DNA of 64,000 bases from positions 4,154,001 to 4,218,000 of the forward strand of contig NZ_PHUG01000001.1 of assembly GCF_002813325.1 (NCBI RefSeq), given 5' to 3'. The translations under genes were made by a program, and so were the position numbers. This document shows positions 26,193-37,358 of the stretch, piece by piece. Positions within the stretch are counted from its first letter, which is position 1; each line of letters opens with the position of its first letter. Origin of the DNA: Janthinobacterium sp. 64 (GTDB lineage: Bacteria > Pseudomonadota > Gammaproteobacteria > Burkholderiales > Burkholderiaceae_D). Below the pieces are notes generated by a model. It had not been told where the DNA came from. It saw only the letters and a list, made by a program, of their open reading frames with translations, and did no database searches.

Positions 26193-28298
26193 ATGGCCCG
26201 CAAGACCCCCATTGAGCGCTACCGCAATATCGGTATCTCCGCTCACATCGATGCAGGTAAGACGACCACCACCGAGCGCGTTCTGTTCTACACGGGCGTG
26301 AACCACAAGCTGGGCGAAGTCCATGATGGCGCTGCCACCACCGACTGGATGGCACAAGAGCAAGAGCGCGGTATCACGATTACCTCGGCTGCTGTTACGT
26401 GCTTCTGGAAAGGCATGGCTAACAACTTCCCAGCGCATCACATCAACATCATCGACACCCCAGGCCACGTTGACTTCACCATTGAAGTAGAACGTTCGAT
26501 GCGCGTGTTGGATGGCGCCTGCATGGTTTACTGTGCAGTCGGCGGCGTGCAGCCACAATCGGAAACGGTTTGGCGTCAGGCTAACAAGTACAAAGTGCCA
26601 CGTCTGGCCTTCGTGAACAAGATGGACCGTACCGGCGCCAACTTCTTCAAGGTCTACGATCAGATGCGTTCGCGCCTGAAGGCCAACCCAGTGCCTATCC
26701 AGATGCCTATCGGCGCTGAAGACCTCTTTACCGGTGTTATCGATCTGGTCAAGATGAAAGCGGTCATCTGGGATGACGCTTCGCAAGGCATGAAGTTTGA
26801 ATACGGCGACATTCCTGCCAACCTGGCTGCTGAAGCTGCCAAGTGGCGCGAAAACATGGTTGAGGCCGCTGCTGAAGCGTCCGAAGAACTGATGAACAAG
26901 TACCTGGAAGAAGGCGACCTGTCGGAAGCCGAGATCAAGGCTGCTTTGCGTCAGCGTACCATCGCCAGCGAAATCGTTCCAATGCTGTGCGGTACCGCCT
27001 TTAAAAACAAGGGCGTACAAGCCATGTTGGACGCGGTCATCGAGTACCTGCCATCGCCAATCGACATTCCACCTGTCCCAGGTCTGGACGAGGACGAGCA
27101 GCCAGTCGAGCGCGCTGCTGACGACAATGAGAAATTCTCGGCATTGGCGTTCAAGATCGCAACCGATCCGTTCGTCGGTCAGTTGTGCTTCATCCGTTGC
27201 TACTCGGGTACCCTGAATTCGGGCGACTCGGTGTTGAACTCCGTGAAGCAGAAGCGTGAGCGTATTGGCCGTATCGTGCAGATGCAAGCCAATGAGCGCG
27301 AAGAAATCAAGGAAATGCGCGCTGGCGACATCGCCGCCGTTGTGGGTCTGAAAGACACCACCACTGGCGATACGCTTTGCGACGAAAAAGCCAGCGTCGT
27401 TCTGGAACGCATGGTCTTCCCTGAGCCAGTGATTTCGCAGGCAGTCGAGCCAAAAACCAAGGCCGACCAGGAAAAAATGGGTCTGGCGCTGAACCGCCTG
27501 GCTGCAGAAGATCCATCGTTCCGCGTGCGTACCGATGAAGAATCGGGCCAGACCATCATCGCCGGTATGGGCGAGTTGCATCTGGACATCATCGTTGACC
27601 GCATGAAGCGCGAATTCAACGTTGAAGCGACCGTCGGCAAGCCACAAGTGGCTTACCGCGAAACGATCCGTAAAGTGTGCGAAGAGTCGGAAGGCAAATT
27701 CGTCAAGCAATCGGGTGGTCGTGGTCAATACGGTCACGTGGTTCTGAAGATCGAACCGCAAGAACCGGGCAAGGGCTTCGAATTCGTTGACGCGATCAAG
27801 GGCGGCACCGTTCCTCGCGAATACATCCCTGCAGTTGAAAAAGGTGTGCGCGACACGCTGACTTCGGGCGTGATGGCTGGTTACCCAGTCGTTGACGTGA
27901 AAGTCACGCTGTTCTTCGGTTCGTACCATGATGTTGACTCGAACGAAAATGCATTCCGCATGGCCGCTTCGATGGCATTCAAAGATGGCTGCCGCAAAGC
28001 ATCGCCAGTCATCCTGGAGCCGATGATGGCCGTGGAAGTGGAAACGCCGGAAGACTACGCCGGTACCGTGATGGGCGATCTGTCGTCGCGTCGCGGCATG
28101 GTGCAAGGCATGGATGAAATTGCTGGCGGTGGCGGCAAGATCATCAAGGCCGAAGTGCCTCTGTCGGAAATGTTCGGTTACGCTACGTCGTTGCGTTCGT
28201 CGACCCAAGGTCGTGCGACTTACACGATGGAATTCAAGCACTATGCTGAAGCACCTAAGCATGTGACTGAAGCGATCGTAAGCTCGAAAGCTAAGTAA
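26193..28298 (+). CDS. fusA: Elongation factor G
   Basis: Translocation GTPase EF-G, 701 residues. GTP-binding motifs are complete: G1 [13 protein letters not shown] near residue 17, G3 DTPGHVDF near 90, G4 NKMDRTGAN near 142. Domains II-V follow, with [10 protein letters not shown] in domain IV. The start at 26193 ([15 protein letters not shown]) is the family start; an upstream in-frame ATG at 26124 adds 23 unrelated residues. It lies in the str operon between rpsG and tuf, with a 72-base gap to tuf. Confidence 0.98.
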   Translation: MARKTPIERYRNIGISAHIDAGKTTTTERVLFYTGVNHKLGEVHDGAATTDWMAQEQERGITITSAAVTCFWKGMANNFPAHHINIIDTPGHVDFTIEVERSMRVLDGACMVYCAVGGVQPQSETVWRQANKYKVPRLAFVNKMDRTGANFFKVYDQMRSRLKANPVPIQMPIGAEDLFTGVIDLVKMKAVIWDDASQGMKFEYGDIPANLAAEAAKWRENMVEAAAEASEELMNKYLEEGDLSEAEIKAALRQRTIASEIVPMLCGTAFKNKGVQAMLDAVIEYLPSPIDIPPVPGLDEDEQPVERAADDNEKFSALAFKIATDPFVGQLCFIRCYSGTLNSGDSVLNSVKQKRERIGRIVQMQANEREEIKEMRAGDIAAVVGLKDTTTGDTLCDEKASVVLERMVFPEPVISQAVEPKTKADQEKMGLALNRLAAEDPSFRVRTDEESGQTIIAGMGELHLDIIVDRMKREFNVEATVGKPQVAYRETIRKVCEESEGKFVKQSGGRGQYGHVVLKIEPQEPGKGFEFVDAIKGGTVPREYIPAVEKGVRDTLTSGVMAGYPVVDVKVTLFFGSYHDVDSNENAFRMAASMAFKDGCRKASPVILEPMMAVEVETPEDYAGTVMGDLSSRRGMVQGMDEIAGGGGKIIKAEVPLSEMFGYATSLRSSTQGRATYTMEFKHYAEAPKHVTEAIVSSKAK

Positions 28299-28370
28299 TA
28301 GAAGTTCCGGGCCGGCTTTCACGAGAATGCCGGTCCCTACATTTAAATCATTGTTCTAAGGAAGAATAAA

Positions 28371-29561
28371 ATGGCAAAAGGTAAATTCGAACGGACCAAG
28401 CCGCACGTCAACGTCGGCACCATCGGCCACGTCGACCACGGTAAAACCACGCTGACCGCTGCAATCGCAACGGTTCTGTCGAAGAAATTCGGCGGCGAAG
28501 CCAAAGCATACGACCAGATCGATGCGGCACCAGAAGAAAAAGCGCGCGGTATCACGATTAACACCGCCCACGTCGAGTACGAAACGGAATCGCGTCACTA
28601 CGCGCACGTTGACTGCCCAGGCCACGCCGATTACATCAAAAACATGATTACCGGTGCTGCCCAGATGGACGGCGCGATCCTGGTATGTTCCGCAGCTGAC
28701 GGCCCAATGCCACAGACCCGCGAACACATCCTGCTGGCCCGCCAAGTTGGCGTTCCATACATCATCGTGTTCCTGAACAAGTGCGACCTGGTCGACGACG
28801 CAGAGCTGCTGGAACTGGTTGAAATGGAAGTGCGCGAGCTGTTGTCGAAGTATGAGTTCCCTGGCGACGACGTGCCTATCATCAAAGGTTCGGCACGTAT
28901 GGCGCTGGAAGGCAAAGAAGGCGAAATGGGCGTTGACGCAGTGCTGCGTCTGGCCGATGCCCTCGATTCGTACATCCCAACGCCAGAGCGCGCTGTTGAC
29001 GGTGCTTTCCTGATGCCAGTGGAAGACGTGTTCTCGATCTCGGGTCGCGGTACCGTTGTGACCGGTCGTATCGAGCGCGGCATTGTTAAAGTCGGCGAAG
29101 AGATCGAAATCGTTGGTATTATCGATACCGTCAAAACGACTTGCACCGGCGTGGAAATGTTCCGCAAACTGCTGGACCAAGGTCAAGCAGGCGACAACGT
29201 TGGTCTGCTGCTGCGCGGCACCAAGCGTGAAGACGTGCAACGTGGTCAAGTTCTGGCCAAGCCAGGCTCGATCAAGCCGCATGCACACTTCACCGGCGAG
29301 ATCTATGTTCTGTCGAAAGACGAAGGCGGCCGTCATACGCCATTCTTCAACAACTATCGTCCACAGTTCTACTTCCGCACGACGGACGTAACTGGTTCGA
29401 TCGAGTTGCCAGCAGACAAAGAAATGGTTATGCCAGGCGATAACGTGTCGATCACCGTCAAGCTGATCAACCCGATCGCGATGGAAGAAGGTCTGCGCTT
29501 CGCTATCCGCGAAGGCGGCCGTACCGTCGGCGCTGGTGTTGTTGCAAAAATCCTGGCTTAA
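28371..29561 (+). CDS. tuf: Elongation factor Tu
   Basis: EF-Tu, 396 residues, delivers aminoacyl-tRNA to the ribosome. G1 [10 protein letters not shown]3 DCPGHADY and G4 NKCDLVDD are intact, and the N-terminus [20 protein letters not shown] is that of proteobacterial EF-Tu. It is the last gene of the str operon and is followed by a hairpin terminator at 29576-29613. Many betaproteobacteria have a second tuf near secE and nusG; that copy would lie outside this window. Ribosome site AAGGAAG is nine bases before the start. Confidence 0.98.
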   Translation: MAKGKFERTKPHVNVGTIGHVDHGKTTLTAAIATVLSKKFGGEAKAYDQIDAAPEEKARGITINTAHVEYETESRHYAHVDCPGHADYIKNMITGAAQMDGAILVCSAADGPMPQTREHILLARQVGVPYIIVFLNKCDLVDDAELLELVEMEVRELLSKYEFPGDDVPIIKGSARMALEGKEGEMGVDAVLRLADALDSYIPTPERAVDGAFLMPVEDVFSISGRGTVVTGRIERGIVKVGEEIEIVGIIDTVKTTCTGVEMFRKLLDQGQAGDNVGLLLRGTKREDVQRGQVLAKPGSIKPHAHFTGEIYVLSKDEGGRHTPFFNNYRPQFYFRTTDVTGSIELPADKEMVMPGDNVSITVKLINPIAMEEGLRFAIREGGRTVGAGVVAKILA

Positions 29562-29575
29562 TTCTTAAGCCTGCA

Positions 29576-29613
29576 TAAAAGAAGACGCGTCGTCGCCCGG
29601 CGCCCTTCTTTTT
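29576..29613 (+). terminator. Terminator between tuf and rpsJ
   Basis: Arms AAAAGAAG (29577-29584) and CTTCTTTT (29605-29612) with a GC-rich inner part and a T-run. It closes the str operon, so rpsJ must depend on read-through or its own promoter. Confidence 0.6.
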
Positions 29614-29644
29614 ATTCAACTGCCGGGGTTGGCAAGCATTTTGG

Positions 29645-29653
29645 TGCTATCAT
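29645..29653 (+). promoter_or_regulatory. Candidate extended -10 promoter for rpsJ
   Basis: TGCTATCAT is an extended -10 (TGn plus TATCAT, 29648-29653). No convincing -35 is present at the right distance. The leader to rpsJ would be about 80 bases. Confidence 0.4.
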
Positions 29654-29740
29654 GTCGACCCTGACGGTTGTTGCGTCAGAAATTCCCGTATGACCTCATT
29701 GCCGTGCAGACCGCGCGGTTCGTTCTTTTAAGGAAATATC

Positions 29741-30058
29741 ATGTCGGCACCAAACCAAAAAATCCGTATCCGCCTGAAGGCTTTCGATTACAAACTGATC
29801 GACCAGTCCGCTCTGGAAATCGTTGAAACCGCGAAGCGCACCGGCGCTGTCGTCAAAGGCCCAGTACCACTGCCTACCCGTATTCAGCGTTTCGACGTGC
29901 TGCGTTCCCCGCACGTCAACAAAACTTCGCGCGATCAGTTCGAGATCCGTACGCACCAACGCCTGATGGACATCGTTGACCCAACGGACAAAACCGTTGA
30001 CGCGCTGATGAAGCTGGACCTGCCAGCTGGTGTTGATGTTGAAATCAAACTGCAATAA
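29741..30058 (+). CDS. rpsJ: 30S ribosomal protein S10
   Basis: S10 (NusE), 105 residues, part of the small-subunit head and also the antitermination partner of NusB. The sequence [20 protein letters not shown] and the loop [20 protein letters not shown] are standard. Normally rpsJ is the first gene of the S10 operon and rplC follows within about 20-100 bases. Here rplC begins 7.3 kb later, after a TonB receptor and creBCD, and strong hairpins follow rpsJ directly. It is therefore probably transcribed apart from the rest of the S10 operon. Confidence 0.97.
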   Translation: MSAPNQKIRIRLKAFDYKLIDQSALEIVETAKRTGAVVKGPVPLPTRIQRFDVLRSPHVNKTSRDQFEIRTHQRLMDIVDPTDKTVDALMKLDLPAGVDVEIKLQ

Positions 30059-30068
30059 TTGTTTTTAA

Positions 30069-30143
30069 GCAGGCCGGCGGGGTGTCCCGCTGCCTGATGA
30101 TGGGGCCGGGCCTGCTCACGATCGTGAGTGCGCCCGGCCCCAT
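30069..30143 (+). terminator. Two strong hairpins directly after rpsJ
   Basis: The first hairpin (about 30069-30096) pairs CAGG with CCTG and GCGGG with CCCGC. The second is long: arms ATGGGGCCGGGC (30100-30111) and GCCCGGCCCCAT (30132-30143) with an inner palindrome CTCACGATCGTGAG. There is no T-run, so this is a structural or Rho-type end rather than a classical intrinsic terminator. Confidence 0.5.
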
Positions 30144-30465
30144 TGCTATTGGCCCGCAGTATTGTGTTTGCACCGTACATCTTTCGCTCTCCCCTTCCTT
30201 TTCTTTTCCTCTTTCTCCGCTTTACTTTCTTTTTCTATCGTTATCCACACGCGCGGACCAGGCCGGCACAGGCCAAATCAATACCGAAAAACAACAGGTT
30301 GGCGAATAAAGTTGTATCGCAACAACAATTGTTAAATTTCCCCTTCCTTGCATCGCCTCAATGTGAGAAATTTGTAATATACGGCGAGATTGTGTGACTT
30401 TTTTACAAAAATGGTCAATGAGACGTATCGATTTATAAAACGAAAACAATATTTGAGGAGTAGTC
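30144..30465. other. Gene-free region upstream of the TonB receptor
   Basis: No gene is supported here. It holds a pyrimidine-rich tract of about 60 bases (30180-30240, plus strand almost only C and T), immediately followed by a perfect DnaA-box sequence TTATCCACA at 30241-30249, then an AT-rich stretch (about 30300-30450) that must contain the receptor promoter. No single -35/-10 pair stands out. Confidence 0.5.
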
Positions 30466-33276
30466 TTGAAAGTTCCGGTAATTAACAATGCACCACGGTT
30501 GAAGAAACGTACCCTTGCAATTGCAGTGACATTAGCCTTTTCCCAATACGCCACGGCACAAACAGCTGCCGAGCCTGTAGAAAAACTGCAGCGCGTCGAA
30601 GTCACCGGTAGTAGTATCAAGCGTACCGAAGCTGAAACAGCTGGCTCGCTGCAGGTTCTGACCCGCGACGACATAGAGCGCACCGGCCAGACCACGGCGC
30701 TGGGCATCCTGAATTCCTCCGCCGCCATCAGCACCTCGATCGACTCGGCAAGCGCCAGCTCCGGTGGCTTTGCCACGGGTTCCTCGGGCGTGGGCATGCG
30801 CGGCCTGGGCAAGGTCGCTACCCTGGTGCTGGTTAACGGCCGCCGCATTGCACAATACGGCCTGGCCGATGGCGCACAACAGAACTTCACCAACCTGGAC
30901 GCGATCCCGGCTGCCGCCATCGAGCGCATCGAGATCCTGAAGGACGGCGCTTCGGCAATCTACGGTTCCGACGCCATCGCCGGCGTCATCAACATCATCC
31001 TGCTGAAAAACTTTGAAGGCGCCAAGATCACCGGCAACTACAAGGAGACCGACGGTTTCAGAGACCAGCGTAATCGCAGCGTTTCCGGCATCGTCGGTTA
31101 CGGCGATGTCGACAAGGATGGTTTCAACACCTACCTGACGTACGAAGCCTACAAAAACGACGGCTACACCGTCGGTGACCTGCGTAACCACTATCCTGAA
31201 TGGCACCGCCAGACCCCGACCCGTTCGACCTGGGATGCGAAGAACTCGTATTCGCCAACCGGCAACTACTTCCTGGACAGCAACAACATCGTTGCCGCGC
31301 CAGGCTGCCCGGACAAGCTCGACCCGAAAGACAAGCTGTGCAAGATGGACCTGTTGCCGTACAGCGGCCTGGCAACCAATGCCAAGCGCTATGCGCTGGC
31401 CAGCAACACGCATTTTAAAATTGGCAAGTCTATCGACGCCAATTTCGAGATCACCAACGCCAGTGCCAGCAACGATTACATCGTCGCGCCATTCGCCCTG
31501 AGCAGCACTTCGTCGCCGAGCACCTGGTATAACGCGATGGAAGGCAAGATGGTCGGTCCGTTCTACTATCCAAAATTGCCGGTTGGCCACGCCAACAACC
31601 GTTACGACGTACCGGTGGAATACCGTGCCCGTTTGATGGACACCGGCAACGGCTTCAACTTCAACCGCACTGAATCCGACCAGACGCGCGTCATGCTGAG
31701 CCTGAACGGCGATGTGAGTGGCTTCGACTGGAAATCCGCGGCTGGCTACATGACTTCGAATGCCACCAAGGCCACCCGTGCAGCCAGCGCCGTTGGCTAC
31801 ACCAACGCCATCGTCAACGGCACCTACAGGTTCGGCCAGCAAAACGATACCGCGCTGCTGGAGTCGATGTTCCCAGTACGTACCACCAAGGGCAAGTCGA
31901 AGATCGCTTTCTTCGATGCGACAGTCTCCGGTGAAGTGGCGCAATTGCCAGCCGGTCCTTTGAACGTGGCGTTCGGTACCGACATCCGTCGCGAAAAGTA
32001 TGAAATGGCCAGCTCGGACAACGTGCTGCGTGGTGACCTGGTCGGCATCGCCGGCCTGCAGGTCAAAGACACCATGGATCACTACGCGCTGTTCGCCGAA
32101 GCGACCATTCCGGTGGTCAAGCGTGTGGAAGTGAGCGCCGCGGTACGTGCCGACAAGTCCACCAACAGCGACGTGCACTTTTCGCCGAAACTGGGCCTGC
32201 GCGTCAACGCGACCGACACCCTGTTGCTGCGCGCCACCGCTGCTGGCGGCTTCCGCGCGCCGAACATCGTTGAAACCGGTAACGGTCTGGGCCGCAGCTC
32301 GTTTGCCACCGATGTCAGCGATCCACGCCGCTGCGCAACCGCCAGTGCCCTGAACAAGCTGGTGCAAGGCAATCCAGCCGTCACCCCCGCTGACAAGTCG
32401 CAGGGCAACACCTTCCAGAACAGTGATTGCAAAGGCGGCGTTCCTAGCTTCGTATCGGCGAACAAGGACCTGAAACCGGAAACCTCGCGTTCGATCACCG
32501 CTGGTTTCGTCTTCGAACCAGTCAAGAACTGGACCGTGGCACTGGACTACTACCATATCGAACGCAAGGACGAAATCGGTACCCGTGGCGTGGCGGATAT
32601 TCTGCGCGGCGAAGCTGGTTTGCCAGCCGGACAGCTGGTGCGTGTCGATAACTCGGCTTCCGATGTGCAATTCCTGGCACTGGTTAAAAAGTATGCACCA
32701 GGCAATACGACCGACTTCGGCGGCGTTGGCGTGATCGGCCTGCTGTACAACCCATACGTCAACAGCGGCAAGACCCGTGCTTCGGGCTTCGACTTTGACG
32801 CTTCGGGCCGTTTCAACACGAGTATCGGCCAGGTTCGCCTGAAACTGGAAGGTAGCTACCTGTGGAAATACCAGGAGTTCAGCGTGACCGACAATGCTTA
32901 TGCTGACAACCTGGCCGGCAACTGGGCCCTGCGTTCGCGTCTGAACACCAAGCTGCGCGCCAGCCTGAAGGCCGGTTCGTTCGACCACGGCATGACCCTC
33001 AACTATGCCAGCGGTTATAGCAACAACGACGACACGTCGCGCACCTTCTGCGTGACGAATAAAGTCTCTGCCGAGAATATGGCAGCATGCTCGCGCGTCG
33101 GCAGCAACACGACCGTCGACTACAACCTGTCGTACAACGGCATCAAGAACACGCGTCTGAGCCTGTACGTGGATAACATGTTCGACAAGGCAGCGCCAAT
33201 TCAATGGCGTTCCGGCTATGCGGATACGTTCCAGATGCGTCGTATCGGTGTGACCGCCAGCTACACTTTCTTCTGA
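30466..33276 (+). CDS. TonB-dependent outer-membrane receptor
   Basis: A 936-residue outer-membrane receptor that imports an unidentified ligand using TonB energy. It has a signal peptide (about residues 1-31, cut near ATAQ-TAAEP), a TonB-box-like EKLQRVEVTG near 39, a plug domain (GQTTALGILNSSAAI to about 190, with LVLVNGRRIA and ILKDGASAIYGSDAIAGVIN) and a 22-strand barrel ending in aromatic YTFF. The start is TTG at 30466, five bases after GAGGAG. It belongs to the plug type abundant in Oxalobacteraceae and Xanthomonadaceae, often for oligosaccharides or peptides. It interrupts the S10 operon between rpsJ and rplC. Its codons (CGT, CCA, GGT) lean towards those of the ribosomal genes, suggesting high expression. 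Confidence 0.92.
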   Translation: MKVPVINNAPRLKKRTLAIAVTLAFSQYATAQTAAEPVEKLQRVEVTGSSIKRTEAETAGSLQVLTRDDIERTGQTTALGILNSSAAISTSIDSASASSGGFATGSSGVGMRGLGKVATLVLVNGRRIAQYGLADGAQQNFTNLDAIPAAAIERIEILKDGASAIYGSDAIAGVINIILLKNFEGAKITGNYKETDGFRDQRNRSVSGIVGYGDVDKDGFNTYLTYEAYKNDGYTVGDLRNHYPEWHRQTPTRSTWDAKNSYSPTGNYFLDSNNIVAAPGCPDKLDPKDKLCKMDLLPYSGLATNAKRYALASNTHFKIGKSIDANFEITNASASNDYIVAPFALSSTSSPSTWYNAMEGKMVGPFYYPKLPVGHANNRYDVPVEYRARLMDTGNGFNFNRTESDQTRVMLSLNGDVSGFDWKSAAGYMTSNATKATRAASAVGYTNAIVNGTYRFGQQNDTALLESMFPVRTTKGKSKIAFFDATVSGEVAQLPAGPLNVAFGTDIRREKYEMASSDNVLRGDLVGIAGLQVKDTMDHYALFAEATIPVVKRVEVSAAVRADKSTNSDVHFSPKLGLRVNATDTLLLRATAAGGFRAPNIVETGNGLGRSSFATDVSDPRRCATASALNKLVQGNPAVTPADKSQGNTFQNSDCKGGVPSFVSANKDLKPETSRSITAGFVFEPVKNWTVALDYYHIERKDEIGTRGVADILRGEAGLPAGQLVRVDNSASDVQFLALVKKYAPGNTTDFGGVGVIGLLYNPYVNSGKTRASGFDFDASGRFNTSIGQVRLKLEGSYLWKYQEFSVTDNAYADNLAGNWALRSRLNTKLRASLKAGSFDHGMTLNYASGYSNNDDTSRTFCVTNKVSAENMAACSRVGSNTTVDYNLSYNGIKNTRLSLYVDNMFDKAAPIQWRSGYADTFQMRRIGVTASYTFF

Positions 33277-33324
33277 TCGTCGTCAACTGACAAGCTTGCG
33301 CCCGGCATCATTGTCGGGCGCAGC

Positions 33325-33355
33325 AAAAACCAGGCCTCGTGCCTGGTTTTTTTTT
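33325..33355 (+). terminator. Rho-independent terminator after the TonB receptor
   Basis: Arms AAAACCAGGC (33326-33335) and GCCTGGTTTT (33341-33350) with loop CTCGT, followed by a further five T. A second GC-rich hairpin (arms GCGCCCG and CGGGCGC, 33298-33321) precedes it. Confidence 0.85.
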
Positions 33356-33503
33356 GCCCTGCCATCGATGCATGGGGGATATCGCTTTACAGTGCCGCGG
33401 CTGGCCGCGCTTCCTGACCGAATTCCTGTATTTCGGCATCAAGGAGGCGAGGTCGTGCCTGTCCGTCGGGCGGCTTTTTGCCCGCGCACGGCAAGGCGCG
33501 CGA

Positions 33504-33533
33504 TTGACGCCGCTTGCCCGCTTCAGGGATACT
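33504..33533 (+). promoter_or_regulatory. Candidate creBCD promoter
   Basis: TTGACG (33504-33509) and GATACT (33528-33533) are 18 bases apart. Transcription would start near 33540, shortly before the creB start. Between 33356 and 33503 I see nothing else. Confidence 0.42.
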
Positions 33534-33564
33534 CCGGACTTGTCCATTAATGCGTGCCGCCGCC

Positions 33565-34229
<665 letters not shown>

Positions 34230-34233
<4 letters not shown>

Positions 34234-35651
34234 AGATCGGCCTGCGCATCCTGCTCGGCTACTTCCTGATCGTCGGCCTGGCCGCGTGGTTCTTGCTGAA
34301 CGTCTTCATGGAGCAGGTCAAGCCGGGCGTGCGCTCGACGCTGGAAGACACCCTGGTCGACACTTCGCAACTGCTGGCCAGCCTGGTGGCGCCCGACTTG
34401 AAGGCGGGCACGCTGGCGCAGTCGCCCGTGGCCGAGCGCATGCAGGATTACGCGCGCCATGGCGTGGATGTCAATATCAATGGCGTGCGCAAGCGCACGC
34501 TCGATTACCGCATCTATATTACGGACCGGCACGGCATCGTGCTGTTCGATTCCAGCGGGCGCGACGTGGGGCGCGACTATGCGCGCTGGAACGACGTGTA
34601 TCTGACCTTGCAGGGCAAGTATGGCGCGCGCAGCACGCGCAGCCGGCCCGACGACGAGATGTCGACGGTGATGCACGTGGCAGCGCCTATCCGCGACGGC
34701 AACGAGGTGATCGGCGTGCTGACGGTGGCCAAGCCGAATGCCAGCGTGCAAGCGTTTGTCGAGCGCAGCCAGCGCAAGATATTGCAGCGCGGCGCCATCC
34801 TGTTGCTGCTGTCGTTGCTGATCGGCCTGGCATTCGCCTGGTGGTTGCACCATGCGCTGGGCAAGCTGATGCATTACATCGGCGATGTGGAAGCAGGGCG
34901 CAAGGTGGCGCTGCCGGCGCTGGGCCAGAACGAGATCGGCACCCTGGGGCGGGCGCTGGAGGCGATGCGCACGCGCCTGGAAGGCAAGGAATACGTGGAG
35001 CAGCTGATGCACACCCTGGCGCACGAATTGAAAAGCCCGATCGCCGCCATCCAGGCATCGGCCGAGCTGCTGCAGGAAGACATGCCGCCGGCCGAGCGGC
35101 GCCAGTTCCTCGCCAGTATCCTGGAACAGAACGCGCGCCAGCGGCAACTGATCGACAAGCTGCTGGCCCTGGTGCGCGTGGAAAAGCAGCAGCGGCTGGA
35201 GCATCCCGAGCGCATCGCGCTGGGGCCGCTGCTGGCGCAAGTGGCGCAGGACGCGGCCGCCACCGTGGCGGCGCGCGGCGTGCGCCTGCAGCTGCAGGCC
35301 GACGATGCGAATGTGGCGGGCGACCCTCTGCTGCTGCGCCAGGCGCTGGGCAACCTGCTCGACAACGCGGCCGGCTTCGCGCCACCCGGTAGCTGCATCG
35401 ACCTGACGGCGCGGCGCCACGGCAGCTTGGTGGAAATTGCCGTGCGCGACCGCGGCGCGGGCATCCCCGCGTATGCGCTGGAGCGTATCTTCGAGCGCTT
35501 CTATTCCCTGCCGCGCCCGAGCGCCGGCAAGAGCACGGGCCTGGGCCTGCCCTTCGTGCGCGAGGTGGCCTCGCTGCATGGCGGCACGGCCGAAGTGCTC
35601 AACCATGCGGAAGGTGGCGCCTGCGCCCGCCTGTGCCTGCCGTTGGCCTGA
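34230..35651 (+). CDS. creC: CreC-like sensor histidine kinase
   Basis: A 473-residue membrane kinase with two transmembrane helices (about 7-27 and 190-210) around a periplasmic CreC-type sensor domain (about 30-185, including RTLDYRIYITDRHGIVLFDS). HAMP-like linker, H-box LAHELKSPIAAIQASAELLQ near 265-285, N-box LGNLLDNAAGFA, G1 RDRGAGIPAY and G2 STGLGLPFVREVASLHGG follow. The start at 34230 overlaps the creB stop (ATGA), showing translational coupling. creD follows 82 bases downstream. The matching creA gene is not in the window. Confidence 0.88.
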
Positions 35652-35733
35652 GGGTATTTTTCGACTTCACACGCAGCGCATCATCAGCGCACATGATTTT
35701 TCTACACTGGCCTTCTTACTTCAAGGATGCGCC

Positions 35734-37143
35734 ATGCAAAAAACTCTGTTAGTCAAAGCGTTGATCGTGTTCGGCCTGATGCTGCTGATCGGCCTGCCTC
35801 TGCTGATGATTCAGGAAACGATCAAGGAGCGGATGGAATTCCGCCAGGAAGCCGTCAACAGCATCGCCGCCGATTCGGTGCGCGAACAAACCATCATCGG
35901 CCCCATCCTGGTGATCCCCTACACGGAGCAATATGAAGAGCGCGTGGAAGTGGCCAAGGGCGATGACAGGGAAGCGAAGTCGCCCGTACGCACGGAGCTG
36001 CTGCGCCGCACGGTGCAGCGCCGCTTGCTCGTCTACCCGAACAACCTGCTGATCAATGGCAGCATCGACGCGGATCGCCGCTACCGCGGCATCCACCAGG
36101 TACTGGTCTACAGCGGCCAGCATGCGTTCCAGGGCGACTTCACGGTGCCGGCCGGCAGCCAGCTGCCGCGCAAGTCGCCGGACTCGCGCGTGACCCTGGG
36201 CGCACCTTTCGTCGCCCTGTCCATCGAGGACGTGCGCGGCATCCGCAACATCCCGAAAATCGACTGGGGCGGCCAGAAGATCGAGTTCGAGCAGGGTACC
36301 GAGCTGTTTGCCTTCCGCAGCGGCCTGCACGCGCCGCTGGGCGCCATGCCGCTGGCGGCACCGCAACAGGTGAAATTCAGCTTTGACCTGGGCCTCGACG
36401 GCATCGAACGCCAGCATTTCGTGCCGGTGGCGAAAAACAGCCAGATCAGCATCAAGTCGAACTGGCCCCATCCGCAGTTTGGCGGGCGCTTCCTGCCGTC
36501 GCCGAAACACCGCCAGATCAATGCCGATGGCTTTCAGGTCGAGTGGAACATCTCCTCGCTGGCCACCAACGCGCAAACGCAGCTGAGCACCATCGAGGGG
36601 GAATTCAAGGTGCCCGACAGTGCGCCGCTGGGCCAGGTGGACCGCTTCAGCGTCGGCTTCATCGAGCCGGTGAATGTGTATTCGCAATCGGACCGGGCCA
36701 CCAAATACGGCTTGCTGTTCGTCGCGCTGACCTTTGCCGCCTTCTTCATCTTTGAAATTTTGAAAAGCCTGCCGATCCACCCGGTGCAGTATTTGCTGGT
36801 GGGGCTGTCGCTGGTGATCTTCTTCCTGCTGCTCGTGGGCCTGGCCGAGCACATCGCCTTCCTCGCCGCTTATCTGATCGCCAGCGCCGCCTGTATCGCG
36901 CTGACCAGCTTTTATCTGGCGCACGTGCTGCACAATGCCTGGCGCGGCATCGGCTTCGGCCTGGCGTTGACGCTGCTGTATGGCGCCCTGTATGGCTTGC
37001 TGAGCTCGGAAAACAATGCGCTGGTGATGGGCAGCATCCTGCTGTTCGCCGTGCTGGCCGCGATCATGGTGGCGACGCGCAAAGTTGACTGGTATCAAGT
37101 GGGCAAGGGTGGGGTGGCACCCGCTGCAGAGCCGCATGAATAG
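35734..37143 (+). CDS. creD: CreD inner-membrane protein
   Basis: A 469-residue protein of the CreD (YjjE-like) family: an N-terminal helix (LIVFGLMLLIGLPLLM), a large periplasmic beta-rich region (about 40-330) and a C-terminal block of six helices (about 345-455). The start at 35734 follows an AAGGA site eight bases upstream. In Enterobacteriaceae and Aeromonas creD is a target of CreBC/BlrAB and affects envelope integrity and beta-lactam response. Only one half of a cre tag, TTCAC, is visible upstream (35667-35671), so direct control by CreB is not proven. Confidence 0.9.
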   Translation: MQKTLLVKALIVFGLMLLIGLPLLMIQETIKERMEFRQEAVNSIAADSVREQTIIGPILVIPYTEQYEERVEVAKGDDREAKSPVRTELLRRTVQRRLLVYPNNLLINGSIDADRRYRGIHQVLVYSGQHAFQGDFTVPAGSQLPRKSPDSRVTLGAPFVALSIEDVRGIRNIPKIDWGGQKIEFEQGTELFAFRSGLHAPLGAMPLAAPQQVKFSFDLGLDGIERQHFVPVAKNSQISIKSNWPHPQFGGRFLPSPKHRQINADGFQVEWNISSLATNAQTQLSTIEGEFKVPDSAPLGQVDRFSVGFIEPVNVYSQSDRATKYGLLFVALTFAAFFIFEILKSLPIHPVQYLLVGLSLVIFFLLLVGLAEHIAFLAAYLIASAACIALTSFYLAHVLHNAWRGIGFGLALTLLYGALYGLLSSENNALVMGSILLFAVLAAIMVATRKVDWYQVGKGGVAPAAEPHE

Positions 37144-37236
37144 GCGATGTATGCTACATTAGCCGACCTTTGCAGCGCCGCCGGCAACTGTCGCAGGGGC
37201 GCTGCGCAACACTTTGACATACCCCGTGTTAACTTG

Positions 37237-37265
37237 TTGCGTCAAGGGTTTTTGTGCTATATACT
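37237..37265 (+). promoter_or_regulatory. rplC (S10 operon) promoter
   Basis: TTGCGT (37237-37242) and TATACT (37260-37265) are separated by exactly 17 bases. Transcription would begin near 37272 and leave a leader of about 87 bases before rplC. A second TTGACA (37214-37219) upstream has no fitting -10. This restores expression of the operon beyond the creBCD insertion. Confidence 0.68.
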
Positions 37266-37358
37266 AGCCGGCTTCGGTATGGATTCGTCTTTTTTGAGTC
37301 CTACGTTACTTTGTAGTTAAACAAGCCCCGCCCAATCGCAGGTGGGAATGGAGAAAAA

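Noticed and set aside
26187..28322. Open frame of 711 codons antisense to fusA
   Set aside because: It is a frame shadow of a highly conserved gene; no domain is recognisable.
30241..30249. Perfect DnaA-box sequence as a possible replication origin
   Set aside because: It is a single box with no cluster, no AT-rich unwinding repeat array and no dnaA or parAB genes nearby; one box is expected by chance in a genome.
35667..35683. Cre tag (TTCAC-N6-TTCAC) upstream of creD
   Set aside because: Only one TTCAC half is present; the second half does not match.
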